Assembly: GCA_022702545.1 (NCBI GenBank)
Contig: JAHRBC010000003.1
Coordinates: 6,138,001-6,202,000, forward strand
Source of the DNA: Phycomyces nitens
Taxonomy: Eukaryota > Mucoromycota > Mucoromycetes > Mucorales > Phycomycetaceae
Direction: 5' to 3'
DNA: 64,000 nt
Made by a program: the position numbers and the translations under genes. Below the pieces are notes generated by a model. It did no database searches, was not told where the DNA came from, and saw only the letters and a list, made by a program, of their open reading frames with translations. Positions 35,555 through 47,016 of this stretch are shown here, in pieces. Position 1 is the first letter of the stretch; the number at the start of each line of letters is the position of its first letter.

Positions 35555-37638
35555 ATGTTTCGCTTAAAGACCAAACAACCAATGGACCCAACCCAAGATG
35601 TCTTTGACTTTGAGTAAGCGATCAAGACGCCACGCATTCAACTAATCAATCATCACCAAAAAATAAGCTCGTTTGAATCACCCGAATCTCCACTCGAAGA
35701 TCCAATCAGGTACAGAAAAGAGTAAGTCCAAAACAAGCAAGATCAGGCACACACACACACACCTTTTTTTGTTGGTGTCGCTTTTGGCAAGATCATTGTT
35801 ATTTATTGTTTCCAGTGGTTTCTGTACGCCTGTAAATCTGGCTTCGTCGGCAAACCATGTCAACATTCAACTGACTGCCCAGGGCTATCCTGTCCCGCTT
35901 ATTTTTCAATCAAACCAGCCTGAAGATGCATGCAAGATTGTCAATTGTTTACATGATCTACTTCAGGACAAAAAGGTGTCTTTAATAATCTCCAAAAAGA
36001 TATACGAGCTAATGGTTTTTGTAGAACGATGAAGAAATGTGCAATGAGCTAAGCAACACCATTTCTCAATTAAAACAAGAACAACAAGTACTCCAGCAAA
36101 AATTCGCAAGTATTCAATACACTATTGGGATCTATTTAGCTGACCAGACTGGCAATAGGATCTCCAAACTCAAGAATTGGCAAAGTCAAGGCGAGAAAAT
36201 GAGCAACTTGAATCAAAGGCAGAGTAAGTTTTTTGATATCCAACTGTATAGTAACTCATGAAGCAACCCCTAGTTCAATGCAAAAGAAACTAAAGGCAGA
36301 AAAAGAGCAGACAAAGGGTATGAAGGATGAGCTAAATAAGGCAAAGAACAACATGCAGTACATAAAGGCACAGTATGCAGTAGGTGATTTACAGCAATAG
36401 TAAGAATTGCACTAATCACACACACATATATATAAAAGCACGAAACAAGGCGCCATGAACTAGAGCATTCAAAGACTCGCGATAGACTATCGAAATTGAT
36501 GAGGGAAAAACACAAGCCAGAATTACCGTCCATAGTCGTAAACGATCCCCCTCCAGGTCTGGCTGCACGCCCGAAGGAAAATGCGATTGAGGAAGTAGGT
36601 TGGCGATAAAAGGCCAAGGTATCTAGAGTCTGACGGATTTGGGTAGGAGCGTGCCATGTATGATGACTTGATCATCAAGACGAGTGCGCGTGAGATGGAC
36701 GCAAGAAAAGAGAGTGAGGCATTTAGAAAGGCATTTGTAGCGGTGTATTCAGCAATACGTAGTCTGCTCGATCGTCAAACCCAAGAGGGAGAATCTACCA
36801 GTCTTAAAGAGGTAACCAAGCTGCTCAACAACAAAAGCCTTTATTCATCCTTGCCACAGTCAAAGCCTTTGAAGGAAATGTCTGCCTTTAGATTGCCGTT
36901 TGATTTTGGTGGCTCAGAGGCAATTAACCATATTCACGATCTGCTGGTCAGATTAGAGGAAGAATGGGAAGATCAGACAAAAAACCAGACTGTATATACT
37001 GCTGAAGATGTGCTTAAAAGAGATCGTAGGATTCGGAAGCTGGAGAATGATATGGAAATACTTATCAAAACACTGGGTAAGTACATTATCAAAAGGCTTG
37101 TTTGTGTTGACCTTTTATATATATATAGACGAAACATCAATGGAGTACGAGGAAAAGACCAAGATCTATAGGCGGTTTGAGCAAGGAGGATTCTTTGATG
37201 TGATCCTGCCAGCGATTCCAAATGAACATTCAGACTCTGAAGACTCTGCTTTGGAAATCCAACTTGGCACCGAGACTCGACTAGAGAAGTTGCGCAAGTC
37301 AGCCCTAAAGGATCAACAGAGGGTGACTGAAGCTGCAATTAAGCTAGGAAACGAGCGCAAAATGCTGAGGGTAGTTACAGCCAACCAACTGGGCACTCAC
37401 TCTTGTGTTCTAAACATTCTATTTAGGCTGAACGGTGGGCATTTGAAGAAATGCAACGAGAGCTAAAGATGAAGGAGATTCTATCAGAAAGGTAACAGAC
37501 ACCCCCAACAGACACACAATGATTGATGACTAACTTATTTATAGGGAGTCCAGTCCAGAAGACATTATGCACACATCTCATCAACCATCACAACCAAGAA
37601 AGAGACCCAGAGCCTGGCTAGGAAAGGCACCCAGTTGA
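35555..37638 (+). CDS. SSX2IP/ADIP-Msd1 family centrosome/spindle-pole protein
   Basis: Ten exons: 35555-35613, 35668-35709 (or -35721), 35816-35975, 36025-36223, 36264-36379, 36439-36594, 36647-37076, 37129-37370, 37427-37491, 37545-37638; about 520 residues. The N-terminal part resembles the ADIP domain (HVNIQLTAQGYPVPL, then VNCLHDLLQDKK). Most of the rest is coiled coil. Near the C-terminus RVTEAAIKLGNERKMLRAER followed by WAFEEMQ matches the vertebrate SSX2IP segment with FTEAAIRLGLERKAF. Vertebrate SSX2IP and fission yeast Msd1 anchor microtubule minus ends at centrosome or spindle pole with a WD-repeat partner. Exon 2 has two in-frame donors. The 36380 and 36595 donors (GTAGGT) are less certain than the others. 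Confidence 0.82.
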
Positions 37639-37871
37639 TTCACATCATGAATTTGCATACATAAACACCCCATACACATTTATACATATTTGCATAACCA
37701 TCACAAAAACAATGCCATCAGGATCCACAACAACATTTGTACAAGGAATTAAAGAGAAAGAAAGCTGCTTCTTTTTTGGAGGCTCGCCATTTATTTCGTT
37801 TTTAAACTGTATTTTTGGTTTTACAAGAGAGAAAGACCAAAGGATTGGTCTATTCACTAATGTATGTGGTC

Positions 37872-38312
37872 TTAACGGAGACGGCGGGCTTCGCGCTCAG
37901 ATTCCAAGAGGCACAAGATGTCGTTCTCACGGACGGGACCCTTGACGTTACGGATGATGCTACGGTTGGTGTCATCCATGAACTCGACACGGACCTGGGT
38001 GACGCCACCACGGGAGCCAGTGCGGCCGAGAACCTTGATGACTTTAGCGAGCTTAACGGGGGTCTTGGAAGTGTCCTATTAGAAAAGAAAAAAAAGTTGT
38101 TGACGATCAGTTATCATGTACAACGATATCTATATGGCTTCTATTTTTTTTTCTCTTGGTGGTGGAAATTGAATCGTCGTCAAAGTGAGTATATCTGATC
38201 CATCCATCCATTCATCCATCCATCCAGTATCGTTTCTCCTTCATCCACTGGTGTTGCTGTATCCAATCATCGTTTTCTCTGTTTATACTACATCCTTGTC
38301 TCTACTCACCAT
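37872..38312 (-). CDS. RPS28: 40S ribosomal protein S28 (eS28)
   Basis: Exons (descending) 38310-38312 and 37872-38075 encode 68 residues, the normal length. The protein reads [20 protein letters not shown], later [13 protein letters not shown], and ends SEREARRLR, all typical of eS28. The first coding exon contains only the ATG codon, immediately followed by a GTGAGT donor; the acceptor is CTAATAG before GAC. The 234-bp intron contains a TCCA repeat (about 38198-38226). eS28 sits at the small-subunit mRNA exit/E-site region. Codon use is C-rich at third positions compared with neighbours, as expected for a highly expressed gene. Confidence 0.96.
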
Positions 38313-39078
38313 ATCTTCCGCTAGAGGATGTTTAAAAGAGGGAAAGATGGCTGGTGCAAAGGGCTCTTGCGCCTTTAGCTTCCAGTAGCGGAGATTTTAC
38401 AAGTCACGAGACCTAGTCTCTGGTGAGCGCACTGACGGAGGTGGAAATTGGACTTCTTCAACCAAGCTGTCAAGAAGCATCAAAGGAGTCTAACCCCCCA
38501 AGTATTAAGATTACCACCAAGGCTTGCAATGGAAAATCACTCTAAATGCCCGTAGGAAATTTCTATGTTGCACGCTTTTCTCTCTCTCTGATACATTTGA
38601 TTATACAAAAATGCCAGTAATTATAATAATAATAATATCAAGGATTAATTGTAGAGATTCACACAACAGGACATTATAGATATCAAAAACACCAACTGAT
38701 CCGATTGTCTATCATCTTGATTATTTTCATATATCAATTATTCCTTTTTTTAGCCCTAATGCATGTTTCATTTATTTCCATCTACTAGAAACTCTTGAAT
38801 ATTGTTCAGCAACCTAGTCCTTGAGACAGACATCATACACACCTCCAATTCTACATGCATAGTCCAACCTTTTTCTTCTTTCTTTCTTATAAACCAAAAG
38901 AGCACAAAATCAAGTTTAATAGTTGAAATATGATTGGTTGTGTTGGCTAGGAAACTAAAAAAAAACGGTTTAAGAGTTCATCTTTAATTCAAACGTCACT
39001 AAGAATGAGTCACACCGGCTTGTATGAAGCACTAGAACGATTCGATTCTTGCCCTTGACGTCTTATCCCTACTCTACA
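38313..39078. other. Divergent promoter between RPS28 and HIS3
   Basis: 766 bp. Contains the 5' region of RPS28 on one side and, near HIS3, a TGAGTCA at 39006-39012. No gene or RNA seen. Confidence 0.5.
39006..39012 (+). promoter_or_regulatory. Gcn4-type site TGAGTCA upstream of HIS3
   Basis: Exact TGAGTCA followed by C (TGAGTCAC), 67 bp before the HIS3 start codon. In yeast the general amino-acid control factor Gcn4 activates HIS3 through TGACTC-type sites. Conservation of this logic is inferred. Confidence 0.55.
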
Positions 39079-39890
39079 ATGACCGAAGCACGTACAGCCA
39101 CTGTTAACAGAAAGACAAATGAAACCGACATTAAATTGTCAATCAATCTCGATTCAAAGTTTGATCAGCGTATTGAGATCAATACCGGAATTGGATTCCT
39201 TGACCATGTATGCCAAAGAGCAACTACTGTTGTTGTTATTGTTATTGTTGTTGAATTCTAGTACTCACAAGGACATTCTATCTTTAATTTTTATCCTGCT
39301 CTAGATGTACCATGCCCTTGCAAAGCATGGAGGATGGTCTCTTATTTTGACCTGCAATGGTGATTTGCACATTGATGATCATCACACTGCTGAAGACACT
39401 GCTATTGCCCTTGGAATGGCATTCAAGCAGGCCTTGGGTACTCCCAGAGGTATCAAGCGCTTTGGCTCGGCCTATTGCCCTTTGGATGAGGTAATGCTTC
39501 TATAGCACAACTGGGGCTCTCTATATATACCTTTATTTATTCTGTACCTGTCATTTAGGCCCTTGCCCGTTCCGTCGTTGACATCTCTGGTCGTCCATTT
39601 GCCGATATTAACCTTGGCTTGAAGCGCGAGATGATTGGTACCATGTCTACCGAAATGCTTCCCCACGTCTTGGTCTCCTTTGCTTTTGGTGCCGGTATTA
39701 CTCTCCACGTCGATGTCCTCAAGGGAACCAACGACCACCACAGGTACATTAAACCAAACACTTTATATATTCATACTAAACATGGACCAATAGAGCCGAG
39801 TCTGCATTCAAGTCTTTGGCTGTTGCCATCCGCACCGCCGTCGAAAAGACTGGAACTGATGATGTCCCAAGCACCAAGGGTGTCCTGTAA
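39079..39890 (+). CDS. HIS3: Imidazoleglycerol-phosphate dehydratase
   Basis: Exons 39079-39207, 39305-39490, 39559-39743, 39794-39890 encode 198 residues. It catalyses dehydration of imidazole glycerol phosphate to imidazole acetol phosphate, step 6 of histidine synthesis. Signature residues are intact: [18 protein letters not shown] across intron 1, [16 protein letters not shown] with metal-binding His/Glu, and [17 protein letters not shown] across intron 3. It is a monofunctional enzyme, as in fungi, not fused to HisB phosphatase. A Gcn4-type site lies 67 bp upstream. Confidence 0.98.
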
Positions 39891-40047
39891 ATATAGAGAC
39901 CAAAAAATAACAACAACAATAACAATAGAAAGTGTTCCATCTATTCCTTGCAATAATTCCCCTGACAGAGTGTAAACGATTAAACAGATCTCTATAGAAT
40001 ATCAAATGGCTTGACAGCTTTTTTATATTTATATATATTTATATAGA

Positions 40048-41381
40048 CTACAATTCGTCTCTAATGTGAACATTTTCATCTCCAAGCTCAAGATCAATTT
40101 CCTCACTAATGTCAATATCACCCAAGTCGATGTCCTCAGGCACTTGAGCATTATTAGCCTTGGTCTTGTCGTCTTCATATGCTTTAAGCGCCTCCTTTTC
40201 CTTTTCCAGGCTTTCTGTTGCCAACCTAATCTTCTCTGCTTCTTCAATGTCGTCTGTCACCAACAGGTTATCAAAAATTGTGCCAGACTTGACCTGCCAG
40301 ATGTCAATGCCCAGGTACCCAAAGTCATAGGCATGCAGATCTTCTTCTAGCTTGTAAAGAGGGTTTGGGATCTCTGGGTGCACCCAGGGTCCTATGTAAT
40401 CTGGGTTGGGAATTTTCTTTGGTATCCATGGCCTAAATTCTGGGTTTGGAATCCTGTTACAAAATATAAGCCAATGCCTTCTTTCTTTTTCTTTGCCTTC
40501 TTTTTTTAGGTTTGTCCAATCACTCACGAGGGTGCTTCCCATTCACCATCCATGTCATCGTCCCAGTCGGCTGGTTTTTGGGCCTCTGGATCACTAATGA
40601 ACTCTGGGACATCCTTGTTGACTGGCTTGTCGTGTGGGTCATTGATTTCAGGATCGTCTACCCAGTCCAGGGGCTTCTTAGCTTCTGGGTCTGGGATGGT
40701 CTTGCTAGGCACGATATCCCAATCTTCCAGAAGCGATCCTGATACTTGTTCAATTCCGTCTACAATTACCCGGTAAGTCTGGTCGGGTTTCACATGAAGG
40801 GTGTAGGTATGGGTTAGCGTGTCCTTTGGAGCCATCACGGTCTTCTTTAGACTATGATTTGCTCCGTTCTTGCTGAAAATGACATGGACGATTGCCTTTG
40901 TTCCGCAGATATCAGGCCCAAACATGATATTGTATTGACTGTCGCCATTGAAGGTGTCTGGTTCAAATTTAGGAGAAAATAGCTATAAAGAAAGAAAGAA
41001 AGAAAGTTGAGATATAAAATAGCCAACCTGACTTGTCATACAGGCACTTACCTTTATGTAACTTCCACCACAGTCTATGTTCTGCTCGTTCTTGACATCA
41101 AACTGAACAACCAGGTCCTTGTCCAGGTTGTTAAAGGGCTTCATTGGAGTAGATACGGCATAGAACCTATAGTCCTCTGAGGTCTGGAGACCAGCCCTCT
41201 CGTCCTTATCTGTGTACCATTGACCAGGAGACACTTTGAATATTCCGAGATCCTCGCGATAGGTAGAGGGAGTCCAGCGCTTCTGCCAGCCATCTTTATC
41301 CGAAAATGTCTCGTACAAGTACACCTCTGCAGACACAATGGTAGCCAGGCACAATAGAGACGCAAATGTGATGTACTTCAT
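40048..41381 (-). CDS. Calreticulin (ER lectin chaperone)
   Basis: Exons (descending) 41052-41381, 40528-40982, 40048-40453 encode 396 residues. A signal peptide (MKYITFASLLCLATIVSA) is followed by the lectin domain (EVYLYETFSDKDGWQKRW, DCGGSYIKLFSP, YNIMFGPDICG). The P-domain has type-1 repeats (IPDPEAKKPLDW, ISDPEAQKPADWDD) and type-2 repeats (GEWEAPSIPNPEF, KIPNPDYIGPW). The second lectin half includes SGTIFDNLLVTDD. The C-terminus is acidic and ends RDEL, a KDEL-type retrieval signal, with no transmembrane helix; hence calreticulin and not calnexin. It folds N-glycoproteins and buffers Ca2+ in the ER lumen. It shares a 327-bp divergent promoter with the ceramide synthase gene. Confidence 0.95.
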
Positions 41382-41708
41382 GATCAAGGGGACAAGAAGA
41401 GAAATTAATGAAAAAGGATTGATCTTTATGCAAACACGCATCCAAATCTATGACGTCTCGCGTCAGATACATTTGCCCACATCATCTTGTATGGTTTGCT
41501 CTCTTGATCCAAGGCTCTTTGACCTTGGCTTGATTATCACGTGGATGGACAAGAGTTTGATGATTTCCATTCTGAGCTTTTAGACAAATTTGCACAAATG
41601 GGCCCACCAATGACTTGACAGCGGCAAGCCGCTTGTACTATTATCCTATGTGGGTTTTTTTCCCTATTTAAAAGGCAAACGAACCATTTCTTTCTGTCTC
41701 TTTTCACC
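41382..41708. promoter_or_regulatory. Bidirectional promoter of calreticulin and ceramide synthase
   Basis: The 327 bp between two divergent starts contains TGACGTCT at 41451-41458 (ACGT core, like CRE or UPR elements), CACGTG at 41538-41543 (bHLH E-box) and a CCAAT at 41607-41611. Both products serve the ER, so co-regulation is plausible but inferred. Confidence 0.45.
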
Positions 41709-43101
41709 ATGACCATATCAATGGCTGAGAATCCAAAAGGCCCATTATACTCCAAGAACGCGGCCTACATTCAAAAGCAAGGCCAATCGTTCATAAGGAG
41801 GGTGTGGCGATACGAGCTAGGTAAGCAAAAAGGCTAGATGAAATACCTCTGACTAAAGGGGGAGAATGCTGTTATGCACAACAGAAATAGCAGGAATACT
41901 GTCATGGATTATTGTTGCAGGCTATCTGCAAGGATTTGAGTTTGCAAGATCCTGCATCTTTGTATCCTACGAACAGGCAGGCGGCTATGGAAAGGGCATC
42001 AAGGATGTCTATTTTGTGGGCTTTTGGGTGCTAGTGTTTACCTTTGCGCGCAACACGCTAATAAACCACATCTGCCACCCATTGGCCAAGCGAGGGGGGA
42101 TGCATTCGTTTGCAAAACGCCAGAAATTTGCGGAACAGACAGCAATGTGCCTGTACTATACCATCTTTTGGGTGCTTGGGATGGTATGTAAAGGGAGTGG
42201 TAATGACAGATCACTAACGGCTTATAGTATCTCATGTACCAAAGTCCCCACTGGATGAACACTTCCCAATACTGGATAGATTATCCCCACACCCTCATAT
42301 CAAAGGCAATGAAGACCTATTATCTGATGCAGGTCTCCTTTTACATTCAGCAGACATACGCGATCAATGTCGAGGTTCGCCGCAAGGACCACTATGCCAT
42401 GATTGTCCATCACCTCATCACCGCCACACTCTTGTTGTCCAGCTACTACTCCAACTTCACACGCATCGGTAACGCCGTCTTGTGTTGCATGGATTTAGCA
42501 GATGTTCTTTTGCCGGTAAACCACCATTTATTTGTGGCGCCGATCGCGGCTAATTTAACAAGTAGCCAGCCATTAATTTTTCCGCACATACACACACATA
42601 CATCAAAATATATAGCTTGCCAAGATCCTAAAATACACCCACCGAAGTATCCTATGCGATATCACCTTTGGCCTGTTTGCAATCGTCTGGCCAGTGACCA
42701 GGCACGGATTTTTTACGGTCATTGTATGGGCAACCGCAGGTAACATTGGCCATACTTATAGATCAAAGTCCAAAGGTTAACGATTGCTTGGTCCAATTAG
42801 TGGAACCACCGCGGTATATTGATATGAAGTGGGAGCCAGAAAAAGGAAAATACTTTACAACCATGACCCAAAAGATGTATCTTTTCCTATTCATGTCTCT
42901 AAATATCATCATGCTCTATTGGTTTGCCATGATAATCAAGGTAATCTTTGGCGTACTGTCGGGCAAAAATGCAGAAGACGTACGCAGCGACGATGAAGAC
43001 AATGGGTAAGTGTATATCGGATTCTAAAGGGTTTATGTTGAGTCTCGAAATGAAGCAGTGAAGCCGACAATGTGCATCATACAAAGCAAAAGATCAATTG
43101 A
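41709..43101 (+). CDS. LAG1: Ceramide synthase, LAG1/LAC1 family
   Basis: Exons 41709-41820, 41885-42183, 42228-42515, 42616-42740, 42801-43005, 43060-43101 encode 356 residues. The TLC (TRAM-LAG1-CLN8) domain has several membrane helices and the Lag1 motif, seen as RRKDHYAMIVHHLITATLLL with the catalytic His pair, followed by SYYSNFTRIGNAVLCCMDLAD. The enzyme acylates sphingoid bases with acyl-CoA in the ER membrane. The C-terminus is acidic (EDVRSDDEDNG) as in other fungal Lag1 proteins, whose CK2 sites lie there. Exon 5 uses the acceptor after CAATTAG at 42800; this junction (WATA to VEPPRYIDM) is the least certain. Confidence 0.93.
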
Positions 43102-43332
43102 AACCAAGGCCAACTCGTATCGCCATAATAACCAAGCCGTTAATCTTTCTATTTTATAATCACCATTATTATTATTACTATTACTATTATTTCAAGTCTC
43201 TATATTTTGAGCCCCAAAGTATATATATCAACAACGAGGAAATAAAACTAGTACATCAATTCGTTCAAGATACCAATTAGGTCCAGGTTATTTACATCAC
43301 TAATCGTGTCATATTTACACTGTATATATAAT

Positions 43333-45145
43333 CTAAAGCTTGGAGTCCCGAGCCTCCTCTACAACCTCTTCGGCTGGCTTGTAATGCTCATTATGTAGGG
43401 CATCAGCACTACGTTCGGACGACATGGCTGCCTTGCGAGTAGGTCGCAGGTTGTCGGCCTCTTCTTCAGCCCATCCCTCACCTCGGCGCACATGTTCACG
43501 TAGAGAAGACTTTGCATCATCCGCAAAGTTCTCGACCTTTTGCTTTGTCTTTGAAATTGCGCCATCCACCGTCTTTTCCGCGCCCTCGACACTACCCGAG
43601 ACCCAGCCTCCTACTTTGTTCTTGACTTCAGAAAGTCCACTCTCAACCTTGGCCTCGCCCTTGTCGACAGCCTCTCGAGCACGGCGTTCACCAGTCTTCT
43701 TGTACCACTCGGCATCTTCTTCAACCTTGTGGGTCGAGTTCTTTAGGTGGTCAACCTCAGATTTCACGGTTTCCTTGACGTGCTGCCAAGTAGAGCCCAA
43801 GACGCCAGCCTCTTCCTTTGCACGAGCAGATGCTCTCTCGGCTGTGTCTTCGATATCAGACTTTAGTCGGCCAGATTCAGTCGAGGCGCGTCTCTTTACG
43901 TATTCGGCATCATACGCAACGTCCTTGACAGCACGGTCTGCTTCAAGTTTGGCATCTTCTTTTAGTCTTTTAGCCTCATTGGCAGCCTTATCCTTGGTTT
44001 CTTGTAGGTAGGAGGATACACGGCCAGTCTCGTACTTTGCACGGTCGGCTGCGGTCTCAGCCTTCTTTTCTGCTTCTTGCTTTAGACGGTCTGCTTCTGA
44101 TACAGCCTTGTCTTTGGTCTCCTGGAGATACGAGGCAGCGCGTCCAACCTCTTGTTTAGCCAGGTCTGCAACACCGCCGACCTTTTCCTTGGCTTCATGA
44201 ACCAAATATTCGGCTTCAGAGCTTGCCTTTTCAGCCGTTTCCTTGGCGGTTTCCTTTAGCTTTTGAGCTTCAGACACGGCCTGCTGCTTTACACCCTCAT
44301 ACTTCTTTGCAACATTTGCAGTCTTTTCCTTGGCCCATTCATTTGCTTCACGGCCCAAGACAGTCGTGTCAACATTGGGATCATGGACCGAAGAAACGAC
44401 ATCTTCGGGGCGTCTTGTGCCGTTCTTTAGGTGATGCTCCGCTGCAAATTTGTCAGCGGCATTACGAGCATCCTTTACTTCATTAGAGACAGTGTCGGTC
44501 AACTCAGAAACACTCTTGCGTGCGGTGCCAGCTAGATCCTTGGCAGTTTCCTTGGTACGGTCGACATAGGTCTCGCCTTCGCGCTTCAGATTGTCATAGG
44601 TGCCCTTGGCAGTTTCCTTGGTGCGGTCGACATAGGTCTCGCCTTCGCGCTTCAGATTATCAAAAGTACCCTTGGTGCGGTCTACATACGCTTCACCCTT
44701 GTATTTCAATCCATTGTAAGCATCCTTGGCAGCCTCCTCAGCATGAGAAGCAGAAATCTTGGCGTTCTCTTTGGCAGCCCGTGCATTGTCAATAGCATAA
44801 GTGTCGGCCTTCTTGGCCTCAGCCAGGGATACATCTCTGGGATAAAGAGGGGGATTCTCTTTGACGACCACTAGACAGAACTTTTAGTTTCGCAATTCTT
44901 ACGCTTCTAGGGCCCTAAAACCTACCCTTGTCTTCTTTTGCATAGCTATAGTAAGCAGCACCTGCACCAACCAAAAATAAGGCAGCACCAGCAACGAATC
45001 CCTTTCTGGGGACATGGTCAGGGTTAGTGTTGTAGCCGGGAGTTTCGGTCAATCCTCGACGCTGGATGCGTGAGGCTGGGCTAGGTAAGCGGGCGTTTCT
45101 GCCCAGGGTGGGAGTGAGGCGAACAAATGGAATTCTGCTGGACAT
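43333..45145 (-). CDS. LEA-like amphipathic repeat protein with mitochondrial leader and one TM segment
   Basis: Exons (descending) 44926-45145 and 43333-44870 encode 585 residues. The N-terminus (MSSRIPFVRLTPTLGRNARL) is basic and Ser/Arg-rich like a mitochondrial presequence. A membrane helix follows (GFVAGAALFLVGAGAAYYSYA). The rest is almost entirely Ala/Lys/Glu-rich amphipathic helix with 11-residue periodicity, as in group-3 LEA proteins. A 22-residue unit containing NLKREGETYVDRTKETAK is duplicated nearly perfectly. Group-3 LEA proteins protect membranes and proteins during drying or cold. The layout would suit an inner-membrane-anchored shield in mitochondria, but function is inferred. 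Apolipoprotein-like or perilipin-like helical proteins are alternatives. Confidence 0.8.
44538..44669 (-). repeat. 66-bp coding tandem duplication in the LEA-like gene
   Basis: Two nearly identical 66-bp units start at 44538 and 44604, and a partial third copy follows to about 44690. 66 bp equals 22 codons, that is two 11-residue LEA periods, so the expansion preserves both reading frame and helix phase. Confidence 0.85.
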
Positions 45146-45438
45146 TTTTGTGTATAAGAAAGAAGATGTTATGCAGGATTTCGGTCAAAGAGGTATCTTT
45201 ATATATGTGCATGACATCATCTTGACGTGTAAGCCAACGACAACTGCATCATTGATATGCCCGCAATTGTATGGTAGAAAAAGCATATTTGAAGCCAAAG
45301 ACAATTGATAAGGGAGTGTCTGTGCGGCCTCCTACTTTTATTGATGATATTTACATAAACATGATTGTATATTATTTTTTGTGGGTCTAATGCAAGGGAT
45401 CTTTTTTTTATATAAATAAATATATATATATATATATT

Positions 45439-47016
45439 TCATTTGGGCTGCCATGCAATCAAGCGAGTTAGTGGAGTTTCTGGCATTTCAAAGAAGGAAT
45501 AACCTAAGAGGACATGAGCCAATGGAAAAAATATAAAGAATAATGGCAATTTACCTTTGGAAGCCACCAGGATATCCAAGATTGGCTCAAACATTGTCGC
45601 ATAATCAACTGAGTCTTTTAACTCTGGGTGGAGCTTTGTCCATGACATATCTGTAATTCGCCATTGATTAATCTCGTAAAGGGAAAAGGTGCAAGGGAAG
45701 AGGTCAAAAAGAGGGCGAAATAGACCAATGTGTGCTTCAGGATCCCCTACATCATTGACCAAATAGTGAATTGGATAGTGGGGATCAACAGACTGCCGGT
45801 ACTCAAGGCAAGCATCGAGCATTGGTCTTCTGCTAACCATCGTCGTATTATGAACATCAGAGAGCTCCTTTAGCCATGAAGGTCTAATTGGCATGGCTGC
45901 AGACACTGCTTGGTCGATTGGAATGTCCCCAACCAGTTCAAGCATAACCGAATTCATCAATTCCTTGCGTTCCCAATTATCTAGATCTGCCACTGATGCC
46001 TCTAATGCTCTCGAGGTAAATCGACTGTCCATGGCCACCAGCTTGTTGAGGCTCAGGTGGAGAGAATTGAAGCCTTCTGGACCACCCAGGGTATCTATCA
46101 CCTTGTTGGCCTCAACCGTCAGACCTTTGAGCTGGTCTGGGGCCAAGAACAAGTGCTTCATCATTGCCCGGTTCAATGTCTTTTGGCCAGGCGAGCTGCG
46201 TGTCTGGAATCTCCCAGACGAAGAAATGTCACCGAATTGGATGAGTCGATGTTTAATGGCATCAATCTGGTATGGCCGCATCACACGTTTCAGCTGTCGT
46301 CTTCCCTGTACTGGTTTTGGAAACATGCGTTGGTACCAAGACTTCTTTACCGGTGGCTTCTTGGTTGTTGTGTCCCACTCGGTCCCATTGGTCTCAAAAC
46401 TCAGTGGATCGACTACCACAACATCCTCAAGAGGTACTCTTCCAAGTGCCGATTCATGCGCTCCCCAACCGTGGCCTACTCTTTCTAGGATCGTAATGTT
46501 GAATTCGGTCTTGAATGGTGTGAGATCAAATATGCTTGACCAAGGCACTTCGGTCCATTCATGCATAGTTTCACAAGGCTCCATCTGGGTGCGCCAGCTC
46601 TCATTTGTATGTTCTTCTGTTGCACATATTCTCTGCAACAATATCTTGTCCTGTGCTTCGTACTGCCTAGCTGCTTCTTCAAAGGGAGCCCAATTGTGAT
46701 ATTTTCCTAGTCGAAGCATGGGTGCAATCACAGTTCGTTTGGTAGCATATCCTATCCGCATCGCATTTCGAAATGCTCTGTGCTGTCTTGCAAAATCGCT
46801 GCTGGTGGATGAGAATAGACCAAAGAGATGCCAGACCACTTACCCTTGAGGGAACCAAGAGAGGTATCTTTCTCCGGTATCTGGCTTATGAACCACCTTT
46901 TGGACCGGATAGTCTGTAGGTTCTTGGATATCTAGAAAAGGGACCGTGGTAACATAAATAAAGGATACAAAAAAGAGAACAAGGAAATAATGCAACAGAC
47001 GGTGCAGACGTATCAT
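45439..47016 (-). CDS. O-fucosyltransferase-like type II membrane glycosyltransferase
   Basis: Exons (descending) 46844-47016, 45555-46798, 45439-45503 encode 493 residues. An N-terminal signal anchor (LLHYFLVLFFVSFIYVTTV) precedes ERYLSWFPQG, joined by splicing to DFARQHRAFRNAMRIGYATKR, then TVIAPMLRLG. This matches the nucleotide-sugar-binding start of fungal proteins distantly related to the GDP-fucose O-fucosyltransferase fold (short Gly loop, then an Arg-containing helix and strand RTVIAP). The C-terminal part has SLYEINQWRITDMSW. A Golgi/ER lumenal glycosyltransferase is the best guess; donor and acceptor are unknown, and catalytic residues cannot be confirmed by eye. Confidence 0.65.

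Noticed and set aside
40066..40776. Plus-strand frames opposite calreticulin
   Set aside because: Antisense shadows; the minus strand encodes a complete calreticulin with signal peptide and RDEL end.
43424..44795. Long plus-strand frames opposite the LEA-like gene
   Set aside because: Shadows of the repetitive Ala/Lys/Glu codons; only the minus-strand frame has 11-mer periodicity and a joined N-terminal exon.
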